Shown here: piece after piece, positions 50,075 to 61,170 of the stretch
Numbering within the stretch: position 1 is the stretch's first letter
Layout of the letters: every line of letters begins with the position of its first letter
NCBI RefSeq assembly: GCF_041146795.1
Contig: NC_135177.1
Coordinates: 24,804,060-24,868,059 of the forward strand
Reading direction: 5' to 3'
DNA: 64,000 nucleotides
Source of the DNA: Maylandia zebra
Lineage: Eukaryota > Chordata > Actinopteri > Cichliformes > Cichlidae
Made by a program: the position numbers and the translations under genes
Notes under the pieces: model-generated
Databases searched by the model: none
Told to the model about the DNA's origin: nothing
What the model saw: only the letters and a program-made list of their open reading frames with translations

Positions 50075-53000
50075 AAAAAGAGAAGGAAACACAGATAAGG
50101 GATAAACATAAGCCCGAGGAAGGACTACATACCATAATTCACACTTAACATTAAAGTGCTGATCATGTACTGTACTTCAGCTGAATACCCAAAAGCTAAA
50201 GAGAGTGCCGCGCACACACAAAGCCTCAGGATAAGGTTGACTAATCTTAATTTTAGCGATTTATTCCAGCCATGCTCTGACGAGGGCCATGAGGCTGAAA
50301 CATTAGCATGTTTGTTGACATGGTCAGAATAAACAGGTGAAATTAAGATTACTCTACAGTATCCTGAAGCTCTGTGTGGGTGCTACATTTTTACCTCTGG
50401 GTATTCAAGGTTAGAATTAAATTTTTTTTTTAGCACAAAAAACTGGAAAAAAAATTAAAAAATTAGCATGTGTTGTTCTTGTCTTTGAGAACCTGTGAAT
50501 CCTCCAATAGACCAGGCATATATAACAATGTCGCTGAGGCTGAATCCCAGTTTGTGTACTGCAAACTGGATCACCACATCCATGGCGTTGGCCTCATTCT
50601 GGGGAAACGGGACTCCCTGAAAGGAAAATACAGGTTTAAAAAAAAAAAAAAAAACCCGCCCATCATGCATGACTAAATTAACAGGCTCAACCTACACATA
50701 AACAATGACACTTTAAGTAACCTCCCAAATGATTTTATCTTTAATGGGAGTGTACACGTTCCTCTTGAACAATACTCCCTGGCTAAAACTAGAATTTCCA
50801 CATACTGGTATTTTCCACTGAGCTGTTTATTTGTTCTAACTCAAGCACACAGCAGTACAGTATGCAGCACATACATTGTAGACCTATTTTATGATGATAA
50901 AAAAAAAAAAAAATCTACCAACACTGCTTACCGTGCTGCCTCCAAAGCCAGGGTGATTCCAGCCCAGTACAGAGTAGCCACCTACAGTGTACATCAGCAC
51001 AATACTGAACTATAACTGCGACAATTTCCCACTGCACGAAATTTAAATGTCACTACAAAATATTTCAGCTCTTGGAAAGTAAAGCATTCCTTACCCTCCA
51101 GCGGCGTATTCATGCAGCCCACCTCATAAAAGCCTGCGTTCCCCTCACAGCAGATGACCTGTGGCAGAATTAGAGAACCAGCTGTAACGTGACCAACGCG
51201 ACAGAAATGATGTCGGACCCTGGAACAAGCCCAAGGCATAAAATAACAAATCACTGCAGACATTTACCAGAGTCTGGCCATTCTGTCCCCCATCTCTCCT
51301 TCGATCCACAAACATTGTGTCAATCTCATTACCGTCACAGGCCACCAGCTTGTTTCTTTGGCCGTCAAACTGTGACAAAGTGGGACAAAAATGATTGAGT
51401 GTGTGCATTTATTATACTCTATATGAGAAACCAAATATGCTTCTTTCCCACCTCTTCTATTAATTTAGCCTGACCCTGCTGCAGCATTGGTCTCATGGCT
51501 TTCTGCAGTAAACCCACAGAACCGGGGTACAGCATCCTCCTCCCAAACGTGTGGGCAATGACAAAACTGCAGACAAAGACAGATAATGACACTGTGGCAT
51601 AACTGCTAACAGGCTAAAAAATATTTTCAGAAAAAAAAAAAAAAAAGGGTTGAAGGGGATGGAATAGGATGCCTAAGGTTAAGAGTTTGTGCTCCATTGG
51701 TGCTCCATTGGTGCGTTGCAATTAACAAATCATTGATCAGTGTTACCCCTTTTCCACAGATGTGGTGTTGGGTCCAGGCATTTTCACCACAAAAGATATT
51801 ATTTTTTATGGAAGAGTCTTCCACACAAAATTCATCAATTACTGCCAGAGGCTGCACCCGATGTGCCCATGGAAATTACCCAAATTTCCACTTGCTGTGA
51901 TATTAACAATCCATTCTTAAACATGCAGAAATGGATCTCAACAGGCAAGCCTGCATCAGTACCAGCACAGACACCATGTAGGTGGAAAAGAGATGTAACA
52001 CAAACTCTGCATTTACCTGATGATGTGGCATGGTAAAGTGCGGACAGAGTGGAGGACACTGTCTGCTGCTCCTCTTAATCTGGGCTCTGGCCTCAGCAGA
52101 GAAACGCCAGCCTTGGACAGCTTTCTGTCAGACAGGTAGTCAAAGGCTTACAATGAATCAAGTGAGCCACAAAGCATTTGACATTCAGTGGCTGTATTCA
52201 TCCAGTGTACTACCCAGTGCTTTGAATTCATATATTTAAAATAAGCAGAGAAGAGAAAAGCAGCAACCTCAGGTTCACTACAGATTAAACAAACTTACGG
52301 ACTGCTGACTTCAGTCCAGCTGAAATCCAAAGGCCAATGTGAGAAGTCAAAGTCATAGCATCTCAGTTTTTTCTGGAAGGAAAGCAGAAAATATGTCTTA
52401 GTCATTTATCTCTCTTAATTCTCAAAACAGTATTAATGTTGAGCTTCTGAGTTCAGCTGCTATGATCTCACCTTGCTTGCTGGGGTGTGATTCTTCTTGG
52501 TTTCCTCAAGAATTGTGATAAACTGAACATAATCAGTGTTCCTAAATCTCCCCCACCCTTTGGCGATAAATGAAAAGAGCAAAGGGAGGCAGGGGGAAAG
52601 CAAAGACAGATGGAGTTATAGCAAAGTCCATGTGAGACACAAAACACATTTCACTGCAAATCCTCAAGGGTACGTTTAGTATGCCTCGTGGGTGTAGACC
52701 TTGTTCAACTGTCTCAATGGTAATAAAATCTTATTGGCATGCAGCATACACAGCATTGGTTTTGATCTCGAAAGATGAATAAACTGAATTACTCATCGTC
52801 TCCCAGCGAGTTCAAATCAGCAGCCTCACCTCTAAGACAGGCCACTCCAAGAAGACACACAAGAACAGTTCCCACATACTGACTCACAGGAACCAGTTTA
52901 CTGCTACAGATGAAGCCTAAAGACAGACAAAGTAACAGTGATGCAAACACCATCATAGTGTACCCCTTCATCTGTCTGCCAGACTCGAGGCTCATTAACA

Positions 53001-54200
53001 AGCACTGATAAAAAGATTCACAAGCTGACAGCTACCCTACAACCATGTGCATAAATCAATACCATAAGCACTTTACACTAAGGAGTAACACACAACCTCA
53101 AGCAATTACTTTCTTGATGCACAGTCTTACTGGGTGTTTCAGTTGATTAGCTTTATATTATTCCCACATGCATGTGAACAGCAGTTCCTAAGTACATCTC
53201 CTAATGGTAGTTTTCCCCCCTTTCTCAGCAGAAAGAGAAATATGGCCACATGTGTCTAAGTGGAAATTATGATGATGATTATTTGAAACCATTCTAAGCA
53301 AATTAATGAAAAAATAGCAGTGAGAAGGAGGTAATATTCTGTAGTAAAACCTAAAAGAAAATATCAAGTGAATAAAAAAAACAAATCTTAAATTACAAGT
53401 AAAAACTTAAATATTCTTTGAGATACACATGAACCCATAAATGCATCTGAAAAAACCCTAAAAATCTGAAATTAACGCCTTTTTGTTAATTTTTTGTGAC
53501 CACATTTCTTCATTTTGCAGGGTCGGATATCATAGATGGTAAACACTGTTATTGCATCTAATCAGGGAAAGCTTTAGAAAAATCATTAATCTTATGATTT
53601 GAGGACAGAAGGGTAAAATCAATATATTAACTTTAGTTAATATTTATTTTATTTCTCCGTGCACTCTCAGTGCTCCAGTTTATTTTTTTAATATGACTCT
53701 CTCAGGTTATGCACCTGTTTTGAAGCCTCGCATTTCTTTAAGAGAATAATTAGAATGTTCACATTTTGTACTCATAACCACTTCTCATAATATCTATAAT
53801 GTCTTTACACTAGATTAATTACCATGTATTCTACCTTCAGTCACAGTTTCAAATTATAAATAACCCCAAAATGGTCCTAAAGCTTTTGAAAACGACATTC
53901 ACTAAACCCATGAAGCTCACATTTTAGAAGTACAAAGAATGAGAAAATGGCTTCAGTGCTTCTTTTTTAATTTGCCATTTTTCACTGAGAGTACAAAGGA
54001 ACAGAACTGGACAAAGAGACTGGTATAATTATATGAATCTATTTTTAAAAAAAACAACAACACACACACGTAATGTAGAAAAAACCAGAACAATGAAAAA
54101 TTCCCACATTAAATAATCAAAGTGATGCTCAAAGCTATTTTTACTGTGCATCAAACAAAAACTACTTGCTTCACTTTTTTTCAGAGCCAGCAAAATAACA

Positions 54201-54287
<87 letters not shown>

Positions 54288-57200
54288 CAATGTATTATAA
54301 TATATTCACTAAATTATCATCTGGCATCGTGAGACTCATTTTTAACTGCAACTTGTTGGAGCATCAACATATCTGGCACAAATAACAATTATTATCAATT
54401 CATTTAGCAATTATTTACTCCAATCTATAGATTAACTCAGGTCTTTTAAACATCAAACAATAGTGAAAATGTCTATTAAACATTCCCACACCCCGAGGCA
54501 GTGGCTTCAAATGCCTGAAATAATTTCAAATTTACAAAAATAACCTTCCCACTGGACACTTCCTCCATTAATCACTTATAAAAAATGGCTGCTGACTAAA
54601 TTCCAGTTAACCAGATAATCAACACACTGACTAACATTTCTAATAATTTCAGCTGTAGTCACACAATTCATGAATCAGCCTACCTTTCCTGTAAAGATAG
54701 CAAAGAAGAAGAGGAGAGCTGTAGTAGGACAGAGACCATAGTGCTGAAGCCTGGAGGAAGAAATCATAAACAAATCACTAATCATTAATTTAATCTACTT
54801 CTGTTTAACTCCACCTACTTCTTTCTATACAGTTCATTACGATATAATACTGACCCAGCCAAGAATGCTGTCAGTGTGTCTTTCCAGACCCCTAGGTTGG
54901 TAGTTCCATCCCTGGCAAAAGAGAAGGAAATACTGATCATATCATGCATCAATAGTTTCCCTGATGTTACGTAAAATCAAGTTATTAATAGAAAGAGAAA
55001 GGTTCTGAGTTATGCGTGTTCACTCTGTACACCTAAAATTTCTATTACAGCTCTGAATCATGCTGCCTGCAGAGGCTTTCTGATGACTTGGTGGTGGTGG
55101 TTGGGGAACTGGTGGATAACTTTATGAAGTGGTGTAGCAGGAATCAACTGCTACTAAATGTAAACAAGACTGAGAAGGTAATGGTCAAATTTGAACATTA
55201 ACATTACGCACAAATACCTGCTGAGCACTTAATGACCTTCTTCACAGCACACAGAAACTGCAGGCAGCATCTTTGTTATTCATCTACCTTTCTTATTAAA
55301 TCTAAATCTAAATAATTTCCCCCAGGGATCAATAAAGTATTCTGATTCTGATTATTATAGCTGTTTGCAAAGCTGCTGATTGCTTTTTAAAGTTTGAATG
55401 CAAAGGCTAAATGTAGGCAGAAATATATGGAACCAGGATCATCTGTGGAAGCTCAGCTCAGTCAATGTATGCAACTAGAGATCTTCAAGCAGTCTGTGGT
55501 CTACTGGTGAAGAGATGCCAACAGGATCAATAAAGTCATTCACAAGGCTGCAACAATCATTAGGAAAAAGCTGAACACATTTCAGACAGTGAGATGAAGG
55601 TGGTCAATGAACAGATTTCTCCCCATAAAAGACAAAACATCCTATTCTGTCTATTATTCATTACACACAGAGTATGGAAACCGAGTGCTGGTTCCAAATT
55701 GTCCAGCCCTCAGGAATCGTATCAATAACAACATGTTTTTCTGACAGTTGGAAAACAGTGACATCACATTTATGTCACTGTGGACCTTCTGCACATCTTA
55801 ATCTGCACATCTCTCGTTTTACTCAATTTACAGATCATAGACTCAAAGATAAAATTGATCTGGAATCAAAAAGCTAATCAACTTTAGTCTGACTTAAAGG
55901 CAAAATTGATAATAGCATTAGTATCAATCTGCATTCACATTTCCAACACACTCATTCGCCTCTGCTGACAGGAAGCATTAGCTCTATAGAACTGCACACT
56001 TGTGTGACAGGTGAACACAAAGTTGTACTCATGAACGTAAACATCTGTACATATTCATACTGGATATATTATTCACTGCTTTGTTTTTGCACATCTGTTC
56101 CTATTGATCTTTTCCCTCTCCCTTTCAATCATCACCACATATAGTAACATGGCCACTTTATTAGGTGCAACTGCAGGTAGAACTATTTAGGCATGTAAAC
56201 AAAGTGAAGACCATCTGCTGAATTTGAATCTTGTTCACATCTTGAATCTTGACACACATGGCCTACAGCTGCTTTAGACCACACCACGTGCCACTCTTAT
56301 CAGCTAAGAATAGAAAAGGAGGCTAGAAATTGCACCGGCTCGAGTGTGCGGGATATTTTCTTGGTATACTTTGGGCGACTAACTAAGCTTTATTTAAAAA
56401 CCACAGCCTACCCCAATATTGATGCTGACCATGTCAATCCCTTTATGGCCACTGTGTACCCTTCTTCCGATAGCTGCTTCCAGCAGTCACCATATCACAG
56501 AACTCAGACCTTATCAGTTTGGTTTCTTAAATATGGCAATGAGCTCACTGCACTCAAACGACCTACCACCCGCTCAACCAAAACCTTTGAGATGTGGTGA
56601 AATGGGATTCACATAATGCATGTAAGGCTGACAAACTTGCAGCAACTGCGTGAAGCTGTCATAACAGTACGAACCAAAATCCTTGAGGAATGTTTCCAGC
56701 ACCTTGTGGAATCTGTACCACGAAGAACTAAAGCGAAACAGGGCCCAACCCGATACTAGCAAGGTGTACCTAATAAAGTGTGTAAGTCTATGTAGAAGTG
56801 TATGTATTCGATGCTGAGCGTCGAATTCTTTAGATCTCCAGCTCTCATTTAATTTCTAGGGATACTTTTAATTAATTCTTTTGTGGTTGCGGTGTCATTT
56901 CCTTCGCATCACTTATTCGATCTATCGTTAATTTCATGCAAGTTAGCAAACGTTAGCTTAGCTGTTAGCATTATAATTTGAAGACAGAATGTATTCTACA
57001 ATTCTGTCTTCCCAAATGCTTTTTACAGTTTTTATGCCTTTAAATTGTCCCTGTTTGAGTTTAATATTTTTATTCAATTTATTTGTTTCTGTTTCGTTCC
57101 TCCTGGGTTCTCCTCGGCTCCTGGCTAGCGTTAGCAGAAGCGGTTTGACATCATCGAAGATAGATTGAATTTAAATGACCGCTCCTTAGACGACGAGACG

Positions 57201-57517
57201 AAACAAAACACAACGAGACCAAGGAAAGCGTGTCGTTGCGTTCTTGTCTTTTCATTCATTTCTAAAATGTCATTGCAATGCAGGGTTTCAATAACAAACA
57301 CCTGACACTTCCGGGCCGCAGCTTCAGCTAAATGGAAGCGAAAGGATTAATTATTGCTCAATCTTTCGCACTCAGCTGCTTTAAAAATCATGCAAAATAC
57401 TGTACACATCCGTACCCTCCTTCCCGATCTCCCGTCAGGTCGAGACTGGTCCGGGGAACGATGAATTCGTTGAAGATGAGGCCCTAAAACACAGCGAAGC
57501 CACATCCAGACGGCCAT
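43644..57517 (-). CDS. abhd16a: Phosphatidylserine lipase ABHD16A
   Basis: Twenty minus-strand exons join in phase: 57416-57517, 54855-54911, 54684-54750, 52830-52916, 52472-52557, 52299-52372, 52017-52124, 51452-51566, 51268-51369, 51095-51158, 50932-50981, 50493-50616, 49901-50005, 49751-49814, 49522-49578, 46686-46748, 46508-46584, 44496-44594, 44352-44398 and 43644-43727. They give 543 residues (human 558). The family enzyme is an ER-membrane serine hydrolase that makes lysophosphatidylserine and also acts as an acyl-CoA/monoacylglycerol hydrolase. Two hydrophobic segments lie near the N-terminus (SYYSSPLLLCYLY; YVGTVLVCLLGVACL). The alpha/beta-hydrolase fold shows YAWSIGG with nucleophile Ser340, Asp415 in RRTRDEI, and a conserved THCTPLP near the C-terminus. 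The position of the assigned catalytic His is Arg492 here. The start is MAVWMWLRCVLGPH; Met5 is an alternative. Confidence 0.97.
44640..45930 (-). mobile_element. Tc1/mariner relic in abhd16a intron
   Basis: The sequence around 45410-45780 (TTGTAAACCCTCTGTATTTA; CAGGCCATGAAACTGTAAAC; GTCCAATTACTTCTAAGCAT) matches the complement of a fish Tc1-like transposon. An end-like stretch (GACCACATGTTTTTGGACAA) occurs near 44697. It is strongly decayed, and the borders are approximate. Confidence 0.55.
48190..48960 (-). mobile_element. Tc1/mariner transposase relic in abhd16a intron
   Basis: Minus-strand frames read like Tc1 transposase: a helix-turn-helix-like part in 48673-48939 ending QQDFWNNVL, then SSKSTEGWLKKK and a catalytic-region remnant near 48350. 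Frameshifts separate the pieces. It is closely related in text to the copy at 19300-20300. Confidence 0.8.
50037..50079. repeat. Poly(A)-rich tract in abhd16a intron
   Basis: Long A runs broken by single G residues lie just upstream, in transcript sense, of the exon at 49901-50005. There they read as the T-rich polypyrimidine tract of its acceptor region. Confidence 0.85.
50183..50406. mobile_element. Small inverted-repeat (MITE-like) element carrying a CTGANGA module
   Basis: The ends GAATACCC (50183) and GGGTATTC (50406) are inverted. Further inward, 50223-50233 pairs with 50359-50369 (10 of 11) and 50242-50253 pairs with 50340-50351 (12 of 12). The centre holds the hammerhead-like module 50271-50310 and an AATAAA at 50327. 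It lies in an abhd16a intron. Confidence 0.7.
50271..50310 (+). ncRNA. Hammerhead-like RNA module (copy 2), putative
   Basis: CATGCT (50271-50276) and AGCATG (50305-50310) pair fully. Between them are CTGACGA (50277-50283), a purine G50284, a hairpin GGCC/GGCT with an ATGA loop, GAAA (50297-50300) and CATT. It has the same order of parts as copy 1 but a different stem sequence. The extra purine before stem II and a nearly absent stem III argue against full activity. Confidence 0.4.
54201..54288. repeat. Compound (ATT)n-(ATC)n microsatellite
   Basis: About sixteen ATT units switch directly, without losing register, to about thirteen ATC units. It lies in abhd16a intron 3. Confidence 0.95.
55030..55870 (+). 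mobile_element. LINE reverse-transcriptase fragment and tail in abhd16a intron 1
   Basis: Around 55090-55190 the plus strand reads LVDNFMKWCSRNQLLLNVNK and then TEK, a typical non-LTR reverse-transcriptase segment. GGGATCAATAAAGTATTCTG at about 55325 matches a common fish LINE tail. The stretch from 55440 on looks like further LINE coding debris (e.g. around ATTTCAGACAGTGAGATGAA). Confidence 0.6.
56149..56785 (+). mobile_element. Internally deleted Tc1/mariner element with terminal repeats
   Basis: The left end TGGCCACTTTATTAGGTGCA and the right end GGTGTACCTAATAAAGTGTG are inverted repeats of a well-known fish Tc1-like element. The inner text (GCCTACCCCAATATTGATGC; GAATGTTTCCAGCACCTTGT) matches the 3' half of its transposase. 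The 5' half is largely missing, and the frame is broken. Confidence 0.85.
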
Positions 57518-58032
57518 TCTTCCACTACGAGAACTACGGAAGCCCGTACCCACCAAAACCTCAAACGCGAAACGCTCTTAAGAATATCTTGTTTAGAAAT
57601 TAAAGCAAGAATTACACCCAAAGTCTTTATTTAAAAGTTTAGTATACATATAAATTAGAATAAAATTATTGGTACATATATTATTTGCAGAAGATTATAA
57701 AATTGGAAAACAGCAAATATGACTGACAGCAAGGAAACTCATGAAAAGATCATTTGACATACAGAAGTAGGGTACTGTATCAACTGCTATACATGGGTGA
57801 CAGGTTTTGAAGCATTTTAAGTAAAGAATGCTTTAACTTTACTACTTGACAATAGCTTAGAATAGAGTAAAAACATTTAAACAATTGTGTAGCATGTCCC
57901 TAAAGCACTGAAGTTTTTCTTTAAATCCAAACTCTGACATTTGGCTGTTACTTGTGTTTAAAAAGGCCTTCTGCAGCAGCTGGGAGCTGAGCGGATGTGA
58001 CAGCTGGATACGGGGGAGATGTGGGTAGGTGA
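57518..58032. other. Short gap: G6F-like 3' UTR and abhd16a promoter
   Basis: The stop of the upstream gene and the start of abhd16a are about 515 bases apart on the same strand. A minus-strand AATAAA at 57626-57631 would end the G6F-like transcript about 110 bases before the abhd16a start codon. Confidence 0.55.
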
Positions 58033-61000
58033 TCAGCTTTGACACTGCTCGTATCTGAAAACAGAATGTAAAGACACACTCACAAACACACACACACAAA
58101 TCTCCAGTGCCCCAGTCTCTTTTATTCTTCCTTAAACACAAACACAGACAGCCCACGCAACAACAGCACACGGGTGAAGGAGTGCTGCCTGTCAGCGCGT
58201 GGCGTGATATTATGCCACAGTGTCAGAGTGATTTTCAGGCTGGGGTGATTGGTGAGTGTGAGAAAAATGTGAAGGGCACATGAGTGGCAGTGCAAACACA
58301 CAACATACAAAGGCACACACAGGTGATGCAACTGTGTTTGCTTACCGCTCCAGTTCTTTATAGACATCATCCTCTCCTCTTGGCTTCAAATCCTGACATA
58401 AAGAAGAAAGGGGAAACGGGAAAGAGAGAGAGAGAGTGAGTGAGAGTGAGAAGGAGTGGGACAGAGAGGAGAAGGATAAAGAGATGTACTCAGGCCAGAT
58501 TTATGTCCCTCTGGTGTGTAATGAGATTGATTTGTTAATACCACTAATGTAAGGGTGACAGTTGATAGGCAATGTTTTTATCTGAGTGAAGGCTGATAGA
58601 TTAGAGGAGAAGACTGGAAGTGAGAAGGAAGACGTATCTGCTGACAGCTTAGGGAGGGTGCAATAGAGAGAATGAGACTTTGTATGCACTAGTGAAGATG
58701 TGTGTCACAGTTACTTGCACAGAGACATGCATGCACAGTGCCTGCATGTGTGTGAGTGCATAATAACTCACCATGTAGACTGGACCCTGGGGAGGGGCCT
58801 GTTGGGAGGGGAAAAAACTGGTTTAATGAACATCAAGTGACAGAGAGGGAGGGACACTTGAAGTCGGAGGAAAACAGAAGCAGACGAGGGAAGAAAAAGT
58901 GCACTATAGAAAGAAGACGGTAAAGGGGGGGAGGGGAGGGGGAGGGAAGCAAATACCAGAGGGGCAATGGAGAAGCGGGGAAGATGAGGGCAAAAATCAT
59001 CAGGAGGTATTTAGTTGAATTCATCACCTGTCTAATATCTTCAGGATTCTCATAGATGTTCTCTGCTTCACCCGAGTGGACAGACAGAGACTGCTCGATA
59101 CCTGAGTACAAAAAGACAGTTACTAGTGTACACACACGCAAACACACTCGGCTGCACAGGGATGGAGGAGCTGGGAGTGGGGTAGGGGGCAGATTCATTA
59201 CAACAACCCCAGAGGATGTCACGGCCCAGATCACTCAGTGGAAGCCAACAGGGGCCAAAGATGGACGGAACACGGAAAGCTGTCAAAAAAGAAAACGCCA
59301 GAAGACTCACCGCGATCAGAAATGTGTCTCTGTCTCCATAGCAACACACCGACAGCTGCGGCAACCAGGGGCACCAGGAGTAATAAAGCAGTGAGAGAAG
59401 GGCGCGGGGAGGAGGTGGTGTCATCGACACTCTCTACAAAAGGAAAAAGTGAGAGAAAGAGAAAAGAGAGAGAGAAGCATGATTTTTTCCAAGAACGGTG
59501 CTAATATAAAACTCAGAGAGCGGTGATGGTGTGCGGTTGAATGACATTAAGGCTGTCCAGGAACTTATTGCTGTTTGCTCTCCAGTTTGTTCTAGTCGAG
59601 CAGGGGGGGGGGGGGGAACCTTTTTTTCTTAACACTTGGAGCTATATTTTAGGACATTTTGCACTTCCAATTTCCTGAACATGTTACATGGATTTGCATC
59701 ATACTGCTGTCAGTCAAGGACAAAGGGTGCAGTGAAATAAGGCGAGGAAATCGAGACTCTAACAGACAGAATGAATAGTCTGTAGAGCAGCTTCGAAGAC
59801 ATCGATCTGACAGACCCTCCGTCTGGACAGTAAAGGCTGTCAATTTGAAGCGTGGATGAGAAGACGGAAAGCAGCAGTATCAAGGAGACCAGATACTCTC
59901 TGATCATTACAACAAACAACAAAAACTCAGCAAAATGCCACTTCCACACAAAGCTGTTTATGCAAAAACAAAACCCTAATTATTCCATTTCTCATTTTCT
60001 AAATATGATGTAGGTAAAGTCTGGAGATGCTTTTCTTTGCACTCCGTTGACATCTGATCCCAGCGACAAAAAGCTTCTAGGCAAACTGACAAACAATGGG
60101 GGATTGCAGTCCTTCAGCCAATCCTGGCCGATGCAGTATTTAAAAACAGGTGGTTTAAAAGCGTAGGCATGATTATCACAAACATTACATAAGCACAACA
60201 TTAGCTCACTGTTGTACAAGTCAAATTTTGTGGGAAGAGCACATGCGTGCGATCAAACTTGTAAGGATTGTTTGCATAATGACGGTGACATCAGTCTTGC
60301 AAAACACAGCCACCGGGCAACATGGGAAGCAGCAGGGTGGCGCCTGTTTCCACAGAGATTGTGTAAATTAGTGCACCTGAACAAGCGCACCGTTGTCTGT
60401 CTGCTCAACTGTAGACAGAGCACAAAACGGTAAGATCTAACAAACGTCTTTGGGTTACACAAGAGAAGCCTCATTCACTCTCAATCACTGCAAAGACTGA
60501 TTATGTAATTACATAATTAGCAGAATTTATGATTAACTCCATGTTTCTCAGGTCTTTGTCTGAATTTCTACGAACATTATTGCTAAGGATTGTCTTATTG
60601 CATTGGAGTCACACTGGGTTAAATATGTACACTTGGGTTTTAAGGGGTATTTATTATTTTCTTCTTTTTTTTTTGGGTTGTATGGAAGCCCCAAACGCAA
60701 TTTCATTGTTCTTGACAATGACAATAAATAAATAAAATACAAAAAAAAAAAATACTAAATATTTAAGATTCTCCAAAGGACAGAAAAAAGGTGAAAAGTA
60801 AAGTTCACTTTCACCAACTTTTCACAAATTTTGTTTGAAAGGGGATTGGCCCTTGGGCTTCACCTTAGCCCCGGTGTCTCAGCTTTTAGCCAGCTTCAAA
60901 ATAATCAATCATTATGTGCTGTGTGAGGTGTAATTGATTGGTGAGTGAGTGTAGAGGTTGCTAATGGAATATTGTAGTGAGAGCTGACCCCAAGACTGAC

Positions 61001-61102
61001 CTGCTCTGTTCTCCATGCCAGCTTTAACGCATGAATTATGGTAATTGAGCACAGTGAAGTGAGGCGTAACTGCCCCTAGATTCTCGTGACCACTTGTCCT
61101 CT

Positions 61103-61170
<68 letters not shown>

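Noticed and set aside
54122-54385. Poly-isoleucine open frame
   Set aside because: Translation of the ATT/ATC microsatellite.
57100-57320. Possible divergent promoter with CACTTCCGGG near 57307
   Set aside because: It lies inside abhd16a intron 1 and no plus-strand exon follows that could be supported.
57857-58054. Longer C-terminus for the G6F-like protein (frame reading IRAVSKLITYPHLP)
   Set aside because: Splicing from 58346 enters this exon in another phase, giving RYEQCQS and a stop at 58033; the longer frame does not join.
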